From assembly GCF_042663885.1 (NCBI RefSeq), contig NZ_JBHSXV010000001.1: a DNA stretch of 64,000 nucleotides, one strand, 5' to 3'. The position numbers were made by a program, and so were the translations under genes. Under the pieces are notes generated by a model. That model was not told the origin of the DNA, did no database searches, and saw nothing but the letters and a program-made list of their open reading frames with translations. Source of the DNA: Aquipuribacter hungaricus. Lineage in GTDB: Bacteria; Actinomycetota; Actinomycetes; Actinomycetales; JBBAYJ01. Shown here in pieces: positions 1 to 7,451 of this stretch; the stretch's first letter is position 1, and every line of letters starts with the position of its first letter.

Positions 1-811
1 CATCCTCCCGACCCTCGGCCGCACCGAGCGCGACGTCCAGCGCAGCGGCGAGCAGGTCGTCACGGTCGAGGACTCCATGTCCGCGGTCCACGCGTCCAAG
101 GGCCGCCTCAAGCCCGCCTCGGAGCACCTGCTGTCCGAGGTGGCCATCGTCTGCCGGCTGGCGCGCGAGCTGCTGGGCACCACGGTGGCGGCCGACTGGC
201 AGGCCTTCGAGGACGACTACGCGACCATCCGCGAGCGGATCGGCCGCGTGATCCCGGGCTTCGAGGACTACGAGGCGAAGATCACCGGGCCGGACGGCAA
301 GGACGGGTTCGTCCTGCCGCACGCCGCGGCCCAGCGCCGCTGGAACACCAAGACCGGCAAGGCGTCGTTCACGTCGAACGAGCTGGAGTACCCGCACGTG
401 CCGGAGGGCCGCCTGCTCATGCAGACCCTGCGCAGCCACGACCAGTTCAACACCACGATCTACGGGCTCGACGACCGCTACCGCGGCATCACCGACGGCC
501 GCCGCGTGGTGTTCGTCCACCCCGACGACATCGCCGCGCACGGCCTGGTCGACGGCCAGCACGTGGACCTGGTGAGCGAGTGGACGGACGGGGAGCGCCG
601 CGCGGAGAACTTCCGCGTCGTCTCGTACTCGACCGCCCGCGGCTGCGTGGCGTCGTACTACCCGGAGACGAACGTCCTGGTCCCGCTCGGGCACAAGGCC
701 GACATCTCGGGGACGCCGGCCAGCAAGTCCGTCGTGGTCCGGCTCGAGGCGCGCGCGGACGCCCCGGTGCCCGCCGGCGTCGTGGCGGCGCAGCCCGTCG
801 CCGTGCGCTGA
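1..811 (+). CDS. FdhF/YdeP-type molybdopterin oxidoreductase, C-terminal part
   Basis: The reading frame is open from the first bases of the window to the TGA at 809-811, so this is the C-terminal ~270 residues of a longer protein. The segment has LPTLGRTERD, VTVEDSM and ASEHLLSEVAIV, typical of FdhF/YdeP-family molybdopterin oxidoreductases. The last ~120 residues look like the molydopterin dinucleotide-binding domain (NTTIYGLDDRYRG, then VFVHPDDIAAHGL, then SYYPETNVLVPL). Family members are cytoplasmic Mo-enzymes related to formate dehydrogenase; the natural substrate cannot be told from this fragment. The catalytic cofactor-binding N-terminus lies outside the window. A MoeA-like gene follows after 5 bp, which fits a molybdoenzyme context. 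A methionine codon at 77 is internal and not the true start. Confidence 0.85.
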   Translation, partial: ILPTLGRTERDVQRSGEQVVTVEDSMSAVHASKGRLKPASEHLLSEVAIVCRLARELLGTTVAADWQAFEDDYATIRERIGRVIPGFEDYEAKITGPDGKDGFVLPHAAAQRRWNTKTGKASFTSNELEYPHVPEGRLLMQTLRSHDQFNTTIYGLDDRYRGITDGRRVVFVHPDDIAAHGLVDGQHVDLVSEWTDGERRAENFRVVSYSTARGCVASYYPETNVLVPLGHKADISGTPASKSVVVRLEARADAPVPAGVVAAQPVAVR

Positions 812-816
812 GCGCG

Positions 817-2022
817 GTGGTCGTCCCGGCTGCGGGCGAGCACGGGGCGGGCTTCGACGAAGCCCGCTCCGCCGCCCGCGGTCTGGGGTCCGCCCTGGCC
901 CCTGCCCCGGTGACCGTCCCGGTCGGCGAGGCCCTCGGCACGGTGCTCGCCGCACCGCTGCACGCCCTGGGCGACGTGCCCGCCGCCGACGCCTCGGCGA
1001 TGGACGGGTTCGCGGTCCGCGGTCCCGGGCCGTGGCGGGTGGTCGGGCAGGCGCTCGCCGGCGCCGGACCGTCGGCCCCGCTCGACGACGGGCACGCGGT
1101 CGAGGTCGCCACCGGCGCGCTCGTCCCCGCCGGCACCGACCGGGTGCTGCCCGTCGAGGTCGTCCGACTGGTCGGTGCTGCCGCCGGCGCGGATGCCGTC
1201 GTCCACCTCGACGGTACCCCGCCGGACCGCCGGCACGTCCGTCCGCGCGGCGAGGAGTGCTCGGCCGGGGAGCCGCTGCTGCCCGCGGGCCGTCGTGTGG
1301 TCCCCGGGGTGCTGGGGCTCGCGGCGAGCACCGGCTCGGACTGCCTGCAGGTCAGGCGCCGGCCGCGGGTCGCGGCGCTGCTCACCGGCGACGAGGTGGT
1401 GGCGGCCGGGCTGCCCGTGCCCGGGCAGGTGCGGGACGCGGTCGGCCCGCTGCTGCCGGGGGCGGTGGCCTCGCTCGGCGGCGACCTCGTGGCGCTCGAG
1501 CGGTGCGGCGACGCCCCGGGCGAGCTGGACGCGGCGCTGGAGCGTCTGGGCTCGGGCGGGGCCGACGTGCTCCTCACGTGCGGGATGGCCGGCAGCGGGC
1601 CGGCCGACCGGCTGCGACCGTGGCTGGCCCGGACCGGCGCGCGCCTGGTGGTCGACGGCGTCGAGGTCCGCCCCGGGCACCCGATGCTCCTGGCGTCCCT
1701 GCCCGGCGGCACCCCGCTCGTGGGGCTGCCCGGCAACCCGCTGGCCGCGGTGGCGGCGCTGCTCGGGCTGCTCGGCCCGCTGCTCGACGGCCTCTCGGGC
1801 CTGACGCCGCCGGTGCGTGCCGAGGCGGTGCTCACCGACTGGGAGCCGCGCGGCCGCCCGGCGACCGTCCTCCTGCCCGTCCGCCGGCGCCCGGACGGGG
1901 CGGTCGAGCCGGCGGGACCGTCCGGCCCGGCGCAGCTGCGCGGCCTCGCCGCCGCGGACGCCGTCGCGGTCGTCCCGCCCGGCTGGTCCGGCGGGGCGGT
2001 GGAGCTGCTGCCCGTGCCGTGA
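817..2022 (+). CDS. moeA: MoeA-like molybdopterin molybdenumtransferase (divergent)
   Basis: The 401-residue product resembles MoeA, which inserts molybdate into adenylylated molybdopterin. The hallmark N-terminal motif SAMDGFAV is at about residues 60-67. A MoCF-type domain covers about 175-310 and ends with GLPGNPLAAV. The usual glycine-rich MoCF signature (GGVS-G-D) is replaced by CGMAGSGPAD, so activity is uncertain and the protein may be a specialised paralogue. The GTG at 817 is chosen because it lies just after the stop of the upstream oxidoreductase; the frame is open further upstream, but that would bury the start inside the previous gene. The gene converges with the small unknown gene on the other strand, with only 4 bp between stops. 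Confidence 0.8.
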   Translation: MVVPAAGEHGAGFDEARSAARGLGSALAPAPVTVPVGEALGTVLAAPLHALGDVPAADASAMDGFAVRGPGPWRVVGQALAGAGPSAPLDDGHAVEVATGALVPAGTDRVLPVEVVRLVGAAAGADAVVHLDGTPPDRRHVRPRGEECSAGEPLLPAGRRVVPGVLGLAASTGSDCLQVRRRPRVAALLTGDEVVAAGLPVPGQVRDAVGPLLPGAVASLGGDLVALERCGDAPGELDAALERLGSGGADVLLTCGMAGSGPADRLRPWLARTGARLVVDGVEVRPGHPMLLASLPGGTPLVGLPGNPLAAVAALLGLLGPLLDGLSGLTPPVRAEAVLTDWEPRGRPATVLLPVRRRPDGAVEPAGPSGPAQLRGLAAADAVAVVPPGWSGGAVELLPVP

Positions 2023-2026
2023 GCGG

Positions 2027-2350
2027 TCAGGCCAGGCGGGCGCGGGTGGCCCGGGCGCGTGCCTCGACGTCGGCGATCGCGGCACCGAGGCGGGCGCGGT
2101 CCCGGTCGAGCCTTGCGGCGCGGCGCTCGGCGACGGTCATGCGTCGCCGGAGCAGCACCGTGGCCAGGTCGGCGGACCACCGGGCCGACAGAGCGCCCGC
2201 CCGCCCGCGACCAGGGCGACCGACGCTCGGGCGACCGGGGAGGACCGGACCAGCGAGGGCCGGACGGGCGGCGTCGGCATGGTGGACGGCGGCAGCGGCG
2301 AGCTGGCGCTGCCGGAGCGTGACGAGCTCGCAGTCGAGGACGGGGTGCAT
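2027..2350 (-). CDS. small hypothetical protein, Arg/Ala-rich
   Basis: A 107-residue protein with no recognised domain. It starts MHPVLDCELVTLRQRQL, has an Arg/Gly/Pro-rich middle and ends in a charged helical stretch (RDRARLGAAIADVEARARATRARLA region). The start is supported by a TGGAGG ribosome-binding site 5 bases upstream of the ATG. Short actinobacterial proteins beginning MHP-L-x-x-EL are common, but I know of no function. It lies downstream of the DUF4097 gene on the same strand with a 91-bp gap. Confidence 0.6.
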   Translation of the reverse strand: MHPVLDCELVTLRQRQLAAAAVHHADAARPALAGPVLPGRPSVGRPGRGRAGALSARWSADLATVLLRRRMTVAERRAARLDRDRARLGAAIADVEARARATRARLA

Positions 2351-2441
2351 GTCGCCTCCAGGGGTCGGGCGGGACCGGCGCGCCGGGCGGCGGACCGGGA
2401 CGGGCGTGTCGCACGGGGGCGACGGGACGGGCGGGGAGGCC

Positions 2442-3386
2442 TCAGCGGGCCGCCGGCGCGCCCCGCTGCACGAGGAGGTCGCCGCTCACGGTGCGGGCGC
2501 GCAGCAGCAGGCGGGCCTCGTCGGGGCCGGGCTCGCCGGACGCCTCGAGGTCGCTGCGGAGCCGGCCGGACACCGACGAGCAGTCCAGCAGCACGGCCGT
2601 GCCGTCGGCCACGGTGACGCCCACGTCGCCCGAGGCCGTCTTGACCGCGACCCGGCCTGCGACGGCGGCGAGGACGACGTCGCCGCTGCCCGTGGTCACG
2701 GTGACGTCCGCGCCGGTACGGGCCAGCTGCACGTCGCCCGACCCGGTCTGGACGACCACCTCGCCGCCGACCGGGCCGGCGAGCACGTCGCCGGACCCGG
2801 TCCCCACCTCGAGCGGCCCGACGACGGCGCGGACCCGGACGGTCCCGGAGCCCGACCGCACCTGGGCGGCACCCACCTCGCCGAGCGTGACGTCGCCGGA
2901 GCCCGTGGTCACGCGGGCCCGTCCGCGGACCCGGTCGACGGAGACGTCGCCGGACCCGCAGGCCACGGTGGCCTCGTCGAGCTCACCGGTGAGGAGCACG
3001 TCGCCGGACCGGCTGCTGACCTCCGCCGACGAGCCGCGGGGTGCGGTCACCGTCACGTCGACGGCGCCGTCCCGGCCGAGGAAGCCGACGGACCGGGGGA
3101 CCTGCACGACGACGACGTCCTGCACGCGCCGGACCACGGTCGCGCCGGCCGCCTCGGCGGAGCGGGCGGAGGAGTCCGACGGCCGGACGTCGACGGTGAC
3201 CTCGGCGGTGTCGAGGGCGTGCACCGTGACGCGGCCGCTGCCGGAGCGCAGGTCGAGCCGCACCGGGCCGTCGACGGGGTAGGAGGCGGGCGAGGAGCCG
3301 AGGGACTCGGCGGGCCGTGCGGCAGGGGCGGCCCCGAGAGGGGTGCCGGCGCCGCCGACAGCGCGCCTGTCGTCGGCGGCGCTCAC
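2442..3386 (-). CDS. DUF4097-family beta-strand repeat protein
   Basis: About 314 residues, dominated by a ladder of short beta-repeats (SGSGDV, TGSGDV, TASGDV and variants, roughly every 18-20 residues), characteristic of DUF4097/adhesin-like beta-helical proteins. No signal peptide or membrane segment is visible, so it is predicted cytoplasmic. GTG at 3386 is chosen because it forms a GTGA overlap with the stop of the upstream RHH gene; another in-frame GTG is at 3395. In actinobacteria DUF4097 genes commonly sit directly behind an RHH/HicB-like gene, as here, and the two are presumably co-expressed. Biochemical role unknown. Confidence 0.8.
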   Translation of the reverse strand: MSAADDRRAVGGAGTPLGAAPAARPAESLGSSPASYPVDGPVRLDLRSGSGRVTVHALDTAEVTVDVRPSDSSARSAEAAGATVVRRVQDVVVVQVPRSVGFLGRDGAVDVTVTAPRGSSAEVSSRSGDVLLTGELDEATVACGSGDVSVDRVRGRARVTTGSGDVTLGEVGAAQVRSGSGTVRVRAVVGPLEVGTGSGDVLAGPVGGEVVVQTGSGDVQLARTGADVTVTTGSGDVVLAAVAGRVAVKTASGDVGVTVADGTAVLLDCSSVSGRLRSDLEASGEPGPDEARLLLRARTVSGDLLVQRGAPAAR

Positions 3387-3973
3387 CGGGCCCACCCCGT
3401 CAGCCGGCGACCGGGGTGCCGGGAGGGGGCAGCGGGCTCCGCCGGGCGCTCGTCGAGGGCACCGCTCACGGCCCGCACGAGCCAGGCGTTGACCGACAGG
3501 CCGGATGCGCCGGCCGCAGCCTCGGCGCGCGCCTTGAGCGACTCCGGCAGCCGGAGGGTGAGCCTGGCGGTGCCGTCGTCTTCCACCGGTGGCTCGGGCG
3601 GGACCGGCGGCACGGGGGGTACAGGCAGGACCGGCGCCGCGGGCGGCACGGGGAACTGCGGCGGCACGGGCGGGGCCCCACCGGGCGGCCCCGACCAGGC
3701 GGGGTCCGTGCGCAGGACGACGAGCTCGGGCTCGCGGCCGCGCAGGCGGACCTCGACGGCGGCGTCGTCCAGCTGCGCCCCCACCTCGGCGGCGGCCTGC
3801 CCGAGGGCGTCGAGCAGGACCAGGCGGACCGACGGGTCGAGCGCGAAGAGCAGCCGCTCCGCGGCGGCCCGGACCTCGTCAGGGGCACCGTCGGCGCGGC
3901 TCCCCCCGCCGACCGCCCCCGCGGCGGCGGCGAGGTCGTGGCGGAGGCTGTCGACGAACGGGCTGAGCTCCAT
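3383..3973 (-). CDS. ribbon-helix-helix (HicB-antitoxin-like) protein
   Basis: 196 residues. The N-terminal ~100 residues are helical (MELSPFVDSLRHDLAAAAG, then a LLFALDPSVRLVLLDALGQAAAEVGAQL region). A Pro/Val-rich linker follows, and then a C-terminal ribbon-helix-helix segment (ARLTLRLPESLKARAEAAA then GLSVNAWLVRAV) typical of HicB/Arc-type DNA-binding folds. No HicA-type toxin is adjacent; the partner is the DUF4097 gene, overlapped by 4 bp. The protein probably autoregulates: a phased array of TGACGTCA-like octamers runs from its start codon upstream. The start is ATG 3973, but an in-frame ambiguity is possible because the operator overlaps the start region. Confidence 0.75.
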   Translation of the reverse strand: MELSPFVDSLRHDLAAAAGAVGGGSRADGAPDEVRAAAERLLFALDPSVRLVLLDALGQAAAEVGAQLDDAAVEVRLRGREPELVVLRTDPAWSGPPGGAPPVPPQFPVPPAAPVLPVPPVPPVPPEPPVEDDGTARLTLRLPESLKARAEAAAGASGLSVNAWLVRAVSGALDERPAEPAAPSRHPGRRLTGWAR

Positions 3974-4045
3974 GACGCCATGGTGGCGTCATAGTGACGT
4001 CAGAGTCAACCCCTCTGATGTCATGGCGATGTCAGAGCGGCGTCA
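3972..4045. promoter_or_regulatory. phased array of TGACGTCA-like octamers (putative RHH operator)
   Basis: Octamers TGACGCCA (3973-3980), TGGCGTCA (3984-3991), TGACGTCA (3995-4002), TGATGTCA (4016-4023), CGATGTCA (4027-4034) and CGGCGTCA (4038-4045) are spaced 11, 11, 21, 11 and 11 bp apart. All sites therefore face nearly the same side of the helix. The first two form a perfect 9-bp inverted repeat with a TGG spacer, overlapping the start codon of the RHH gene. Side-by-side binding at one-turn spacing is known for RHH dimers; binding by the adjacent protein is inferred. Confidence 0.6.
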
Positions 4046-4075
4046 GCGGAGGGGACGGGCTCAGAGGGACGGGGC

Positions 4076-4578
4076 TCAGGGGACGACGACGACCGACATC
4101 CGGCCGGCGCCGTAGCGGGCGATCTCGATGCTGATGTCGTCGCGCGGGGCGGTCCGGACGGCGAGCTCGCGGACGTCGGGGCGCAGCGGCTCCGAGCCGG
4201 AGAACGTCGCATACAGCTTGAGGTGCGGCGCCTTCGGCAGGTTGAACAGCGAGGCCATGATGTTGAGGACCTCGTAGCAGTTCTCGTTGAGCGAGGCCGG
4301 CAGCTCGCCCGCCTCGATGGCGTCCTGCGCGGCGGCCGCCGGCACGAGGCCGAGCGCCGCGCCGCTGTAGGCGGCCAGCGGCAGGTCGAAGGCGATGACC
4401 GCGCGGCTGCGCACTCGGCGTCGACGTACAGCCCGACGACCGAGCCGGAGTCGCCGCCGACACCGACCGGGTCGGCGCCGCCGCTGAGCTCGATGTCCTT
4501 GCCGGTCAGGTCGCCGAGCAGGTCGCGGACCGCCTTGAGGTGGGGGACGGGGACGGTGGGGGCGATGACGAACGCCAC
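4076..4578 (-). CDS. CheX-like chemotaxis protein, interrupted by a one-base shift
   Basis: The product begins MAFVIAPTVPVPHLKAV and reads well to GLYVDAE, then the frame breaks near 4417. It resumes one base out with RSRAVIAFDLPLAAYSG and ends SVVVVP at 4076. The resumed part has ENCYEVLNIMASLF, matching the E-x2-N active-site helix of CheC/CheX-type CheY-P phosphatases. Restoring one base (gag[c]tgcgc) gives a continuous ~167-residue protein. It is the last gene of the che operon, 75 bp after a cheY. Either a sequencing error or a real inactivating mutation would explain the shift; I favour error because several other genes here show the same kind of break. Confidence 0.65.
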
Positions 4579-4653
4579 GGCGGTGCTCCTGTCAGGGACG
4601 GGGTCGGGTGGCCGGGGACGGCCGGGGTGGGGGGGTGGTGCGGGTGCTGAGGC

Positions 4654-5016
4654 TCAGCCGAGGATCGGCGAGAGCGTGTCGGCGAAGGTGTCGGCGCTGA
4701 ACGGCTTGGCGATGAGGAACAGGGCGCCCGCGCCGGCGGCGCGCTCGCGCATCTCGGGCGAGCCCTCGGAGGTGACGAACCCGAACGGCGTGGAGTCGCC
4801 CCGCGCGCGCAGGTTGGTGAGGAAGTCGATGCCCGTCATCTCGGGCATGTTCCAGTCGGAGAGCACCATGTCGGGGCCCTCCGAGGCGACGACGTCGAGG
4901 CCCTCGGCCCCGTTGGTCGCCTCGACGATGTCGAGGCCGTCGAAGCCGGCCTGGCGCAGGGTGCGGACGACGATCTGGCGCATGACGCGCGAGTCGTCGA
5001 CGACGAGGACCTTCAT
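4654..5016 (-). CDS. cheY: CheY-like single-domain response regulator
   Basis: A 120-residue receiver domain with no output domain. The acidic pair D7/D8, the phosphoacceptor D54 (in VLSDWNMPEMTG) and the conserved lysine K104 (LIAKPF) are all present. Such proteins carry the phosphoryl group from CheA to the motor or act as phosphate sinks. It follows the cheX gene with a 4-bp overlap (ATGA-type, stop of cheX at 5013) and is one of two cheY paralogues in the operon. Which one binds the flagellar switch cannot be told; no flagellar genes are in the window. Confidence 0.9.
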   Translation of the reverse strand: MKVLVVDDSRVMRQIVVRTLRQAGFDGLDIVEATNGAEGLDVVASEGPDMVLSDWNMPEMTGIDFLTNLRARGDSTPFGFVTSEGSPEMRERAAGAGALFLIAKPFSADTFADTLSPILG

Positions 5017-5549
5017 GACGGGCTACCTCCAGCAGCTCGGTCGAGGGTGACGAGCAGCACGTGCTCGCCCCACAGCAGGGTGGCCGAGGCGAGCGCCTCG
5101 TCCAGGGCGGGGCCGTCGGCCCCGGTGGTGACGGACGGGAGGCCGAGCCGGTGCTCCCCGGGGAGCATCGCCTTGACGTTGCCGCCCACCATGTTGGCGA
5201 TCTCGCCGGTGGCGTCGTGGATGTCCTCGGGGACGACCACGGCGGGGTCGATGTCGAACATCCGGGCCGCGGCCTCGGCCGCGGCCGGCGCAGGCAGGTG
5301 CACCGACAGGACGCCGGCGGCCGAGCCCTGGATGGTGACGCGGCCGACGACGACGGGCGTGCCGTCGGGCTCGGGGGCCCACGGGCCCAGGTCCATGAGC
5401 GGGACCTCGTCGTCGACGAAGGACGCCCACACCGCCTGGGCCAGCTCGACGAGCACCTCGGTGCCGACGAACGCCTCCGGGCCCTCGAGGGTGCCGGTGG
5501 TCCCGAGGGTCCCGGCCGGCGAGGTGCTCTCGTCGGTGCCGGTGCTCAC
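5013..5549 (-). CDS. cheX: CheX-type chemotaxis phosphatase
   Basis: 178 residues. An N-terminal low-complexity Gly/Thr segment (about 1-25) precedes a CheC/CheX-like domain. The phosphatase helix IHDATGEIANMVGGNVKAML contains the family's E-x2-N pattern and the following GGN. CheX dephosphorylates CheY-P to end the signal. The start is a GTG at 5549 that forms a GTGA overlap with the stop of the preceding cheY, implying translational coupling. The frame is open far upstream, but that would overlap cheY in another frame. It also overlaps the following cheY by 4 bp. Confidence 0.8.
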   Translation of the reverse strand: MSTGTDESTSPAGTLGTTGTLEGPEAFVGTEVLVELAQAVWASFVDDEVPLMDLGPWAPEPDGTPVVVGRVTIQGSAAGVLSVHLPAPAAAEAAARMFDIDPAVVVPEDIHDATGEIANMVGGNVKAMLPGEHRLGLPSVTTGADGPALDEALASATLLWGEHVLLVTLDRAAGGSPS

Positions 5550-5941
5550 GCGCCGACCCCCGCGGGGACCAGGCCGAGGTAGCGGAGCTTGTCCTCCATG
5601 GCGTCGGCCGTGAAGGGCTTGATGAGGTACTCGTGGGCCCCGGCGGCGAGCGCCCGGACGATCTGCCCGTGCTCGCTCTCCGTGGTCACCATCATGAGCG
5701 TGATGTCGCGCCAGCGACGCTCGGCGCGGACGGCGGACACCAGCTCCAGGCCGTCCATGACCGGCATGTTCCAGTCGATGCAGGCCAGCGCCGGGACGGT
5801 GCCGGCCGCGGTGAGCCGTTCGAGCTCGGTGAGCGCCGAGGCGCCGTTGTCGGCCTCGACGGTCTCGAACGCGAGGGTGGACAGGATCCCGGACACGATG
5901 CGGCGCATCGCCCGGGAGTCGTCGACGACGAGCGCGTGCAT
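5546..5941 (-). CDS. cheY: CheY-like single-domain response regulator
   Basis: A 131-residue receiver domain: D7/D8, phosphoacceptor D56 (ACIDWNMPVMDG) and K108 (LIKPF) are present. It starts with MHALVVDDSR at ATG 5941. That ATG shares a base with the TGA ending the Pro/Thr-rich tail of the upstream cheR frame (TGATG), which argues that cheR really extends to 5943. It is coupled downstream to cheX by a GTGA overlap. It is probably the principal CheY of the system because it lies closest to cheR/cheB, but this is inference. Confidence 0.9.
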   Translation of the reverse strand: MHALVVDDSRAMRRIVSGILSTLAFETVEADNGASALTELERLTAAGTVPALACIDWNMPVMDGLELVSAVRAERRWRDITLMMVTTESEHGQIVRALAAGAHEYLIKPFTADAMEDKLRYLGLVPAGVGA

Positions 5942-7451
5942 CAGCGGCCTCCGGTGCGGTCTGTGGGGGGTGGGGTCTGGGGGCGGGCCGGGGGGACCCG
6001 GGGGGCGGGCGGGACGCGGGTGGCGCCCGTGGCGGGGGGCGGGGGGACGGCCGGCCGGCGCGGGGGCGCCGCCGGGGTCGTCCCGCGGGTGGGGTAGCCG
6101 GGAGAGGACGTCGGGGACGTCGACGAGGCCGGCTGGGCCGCACGGGACGCGCCGGACGGAAGGGTGCTGTACGGCGAGGTGCTGTACGAGGTCGTCGGCC
6201 GGAGCGGCGGGACGGACGTCAGCGGCGCCGAGGTGCGCGGCGCGGGCGCGGGGGGCCGGGTGGCCGGCCGCGGCGGGACGACGGTGCTGGGCACCGGGGT
6301 CGTCCGCGGGGTGCGGTCGGGCGTGGTGGCGGGGAGCGTCCGGGTCACCGGGGGCGTGCGTGCGGCGGAGGACGGGGCGGGCGTGACGGCCGGGCGCAGC
6401 GGCGGCCGGGCCGGCGCCAGGGGGCGCGCGCCGCAGGGGCGGGCCGGGTCGTGGCGGTGGTGGTCCTGGACCCGGCCGGCGGGGCCGCGGGCGGCGCGCC
6501 GTCGAGGCGGAGGACGGACGTGGTGCCGACCTGCTCGCGGGCCCAGCCGACGTCGAGGCCGAGCGCGGTCTCGGCGGCACCGAGGAACAGGTAGCCGTCG
6601 GGGCGGGTGACGGCACGGGTGCGGCGCAGGATGTCGCACTTGGTGTCGCCGTCGAAGTAGATGAGGACGTTGCGGAGCATGACGACGTCGAAGCGGCCGA
6701 GGTCGGTGAAGGGCTCGGCGAGGTTGCCCTCGCGGAACCGGGTCATCCGGCGCAGCTGGGGCGACACCTGCCAGTGCGACCCGTCGCGCTCGAACCAGCG
6801 GACGAGCGAGGCGGCGGGCATGCCGCGGTTGACCTCGAGCTGCGAGAAGCGCCCGGCGGTCGCGCGCTGGACCATGGCCGGCGACAGGTCGGTGCCGACG
6901 ATGTCGACGGTCCAGCCCGGCGGCACGACCTCGGTGCAGATCATGGCGATGGAGTAGGCCTCCTGGCCGGAGGAGCAGGCGGCCGACCAGATGCGGATCG
7001 ACCGCTCGGCCGCGCGCTCGCGCACCAGGGCGGGCAGCACGACCGTGCGCAGCGCCTCGAACGGGCCGTTGTCGCGGAACCAGGAGGTCTCGTTGGTGGT
7101 CATGGCATCGACGACGAGGTCGACGACCCGGCGGTCCCCGGCGCGGGCGCGGGCGACGAGGTCGCCGACGCTGTCCAGTCCCTCGGACCGCACGACGGGC
7201 GCCAGGCGGGTGTCGAGCAGGTACTGCTTGGACTCGTCGAGGACGATGGCGGAGCGGCGGCGGACCAGGTCGCGCAGCCACACCGCGTCGGCCGGGGTCA
7301 TGGCGGCGGGGCGCGCGAACGCGGGCCGGGCGCCGGCGGGCGGGGCGGGCACGGACGCGGCACCAGCGGCGGTACCGGGGGCGGTACCGGTGGCGGTGCC
7401 GCCGGGGCGCGCGGGGGGCGCGGGGGTGCTCGGGGTCCAGGGCTCAGGCAC
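5941..7451 (-). CDS. cheR: CheR methyltransferase with Pro/Thr-rich tail, one-base shift in tail
   Basis: CheR methylates receptor glutamates using S-adenosylmethionine. After a ~50-residue Pro/Ala-rich N-terminus comes the CheR N-domain (WLRDLVRRRSAIVLDESKQYLLDTR). The SAM-binding domain follows (IRIWSAACSSGQEAYSIAM, TNETSWFRD, VVMLRNVLIYFDG). The intact frame stops at 6345. However, from about 6435 the frame one base over carries a high-GC3, Ser/Thr/Pro-rich sequence (LAPARPPLRPAVTPAPSSAA onward) running to a TGA at 5941-5943 that overlaps the cheY ATG. One C missing from a C-run (ccccctgg) would join the two. The GTG start at 7451 overlaps the end of cheB by 8 bp. Confidence 0.8.

Noticed and set aside
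580..816. Longer moeA start at 580
   Set aside because: It would overlap the oxidoreductase coding region by over 230 bp; GTG 817 follows its stop directly.
489..2414. Long open frame antisense to the oxidoreductase and moeA genes
   Set aside because: Arg/Pro-rich, low-complexity translation typical of shadow frames in GC-rich DNA; the opposite strand has recognisable proteins.
3383..3973. HicB antitoxin of a HicAB toxin-antitoxin system
   Set aside because: No HicA-type toxin is adjacent; the coupled gene is a DUF4097 protein, so a toxin-antitoxin role is not supported.
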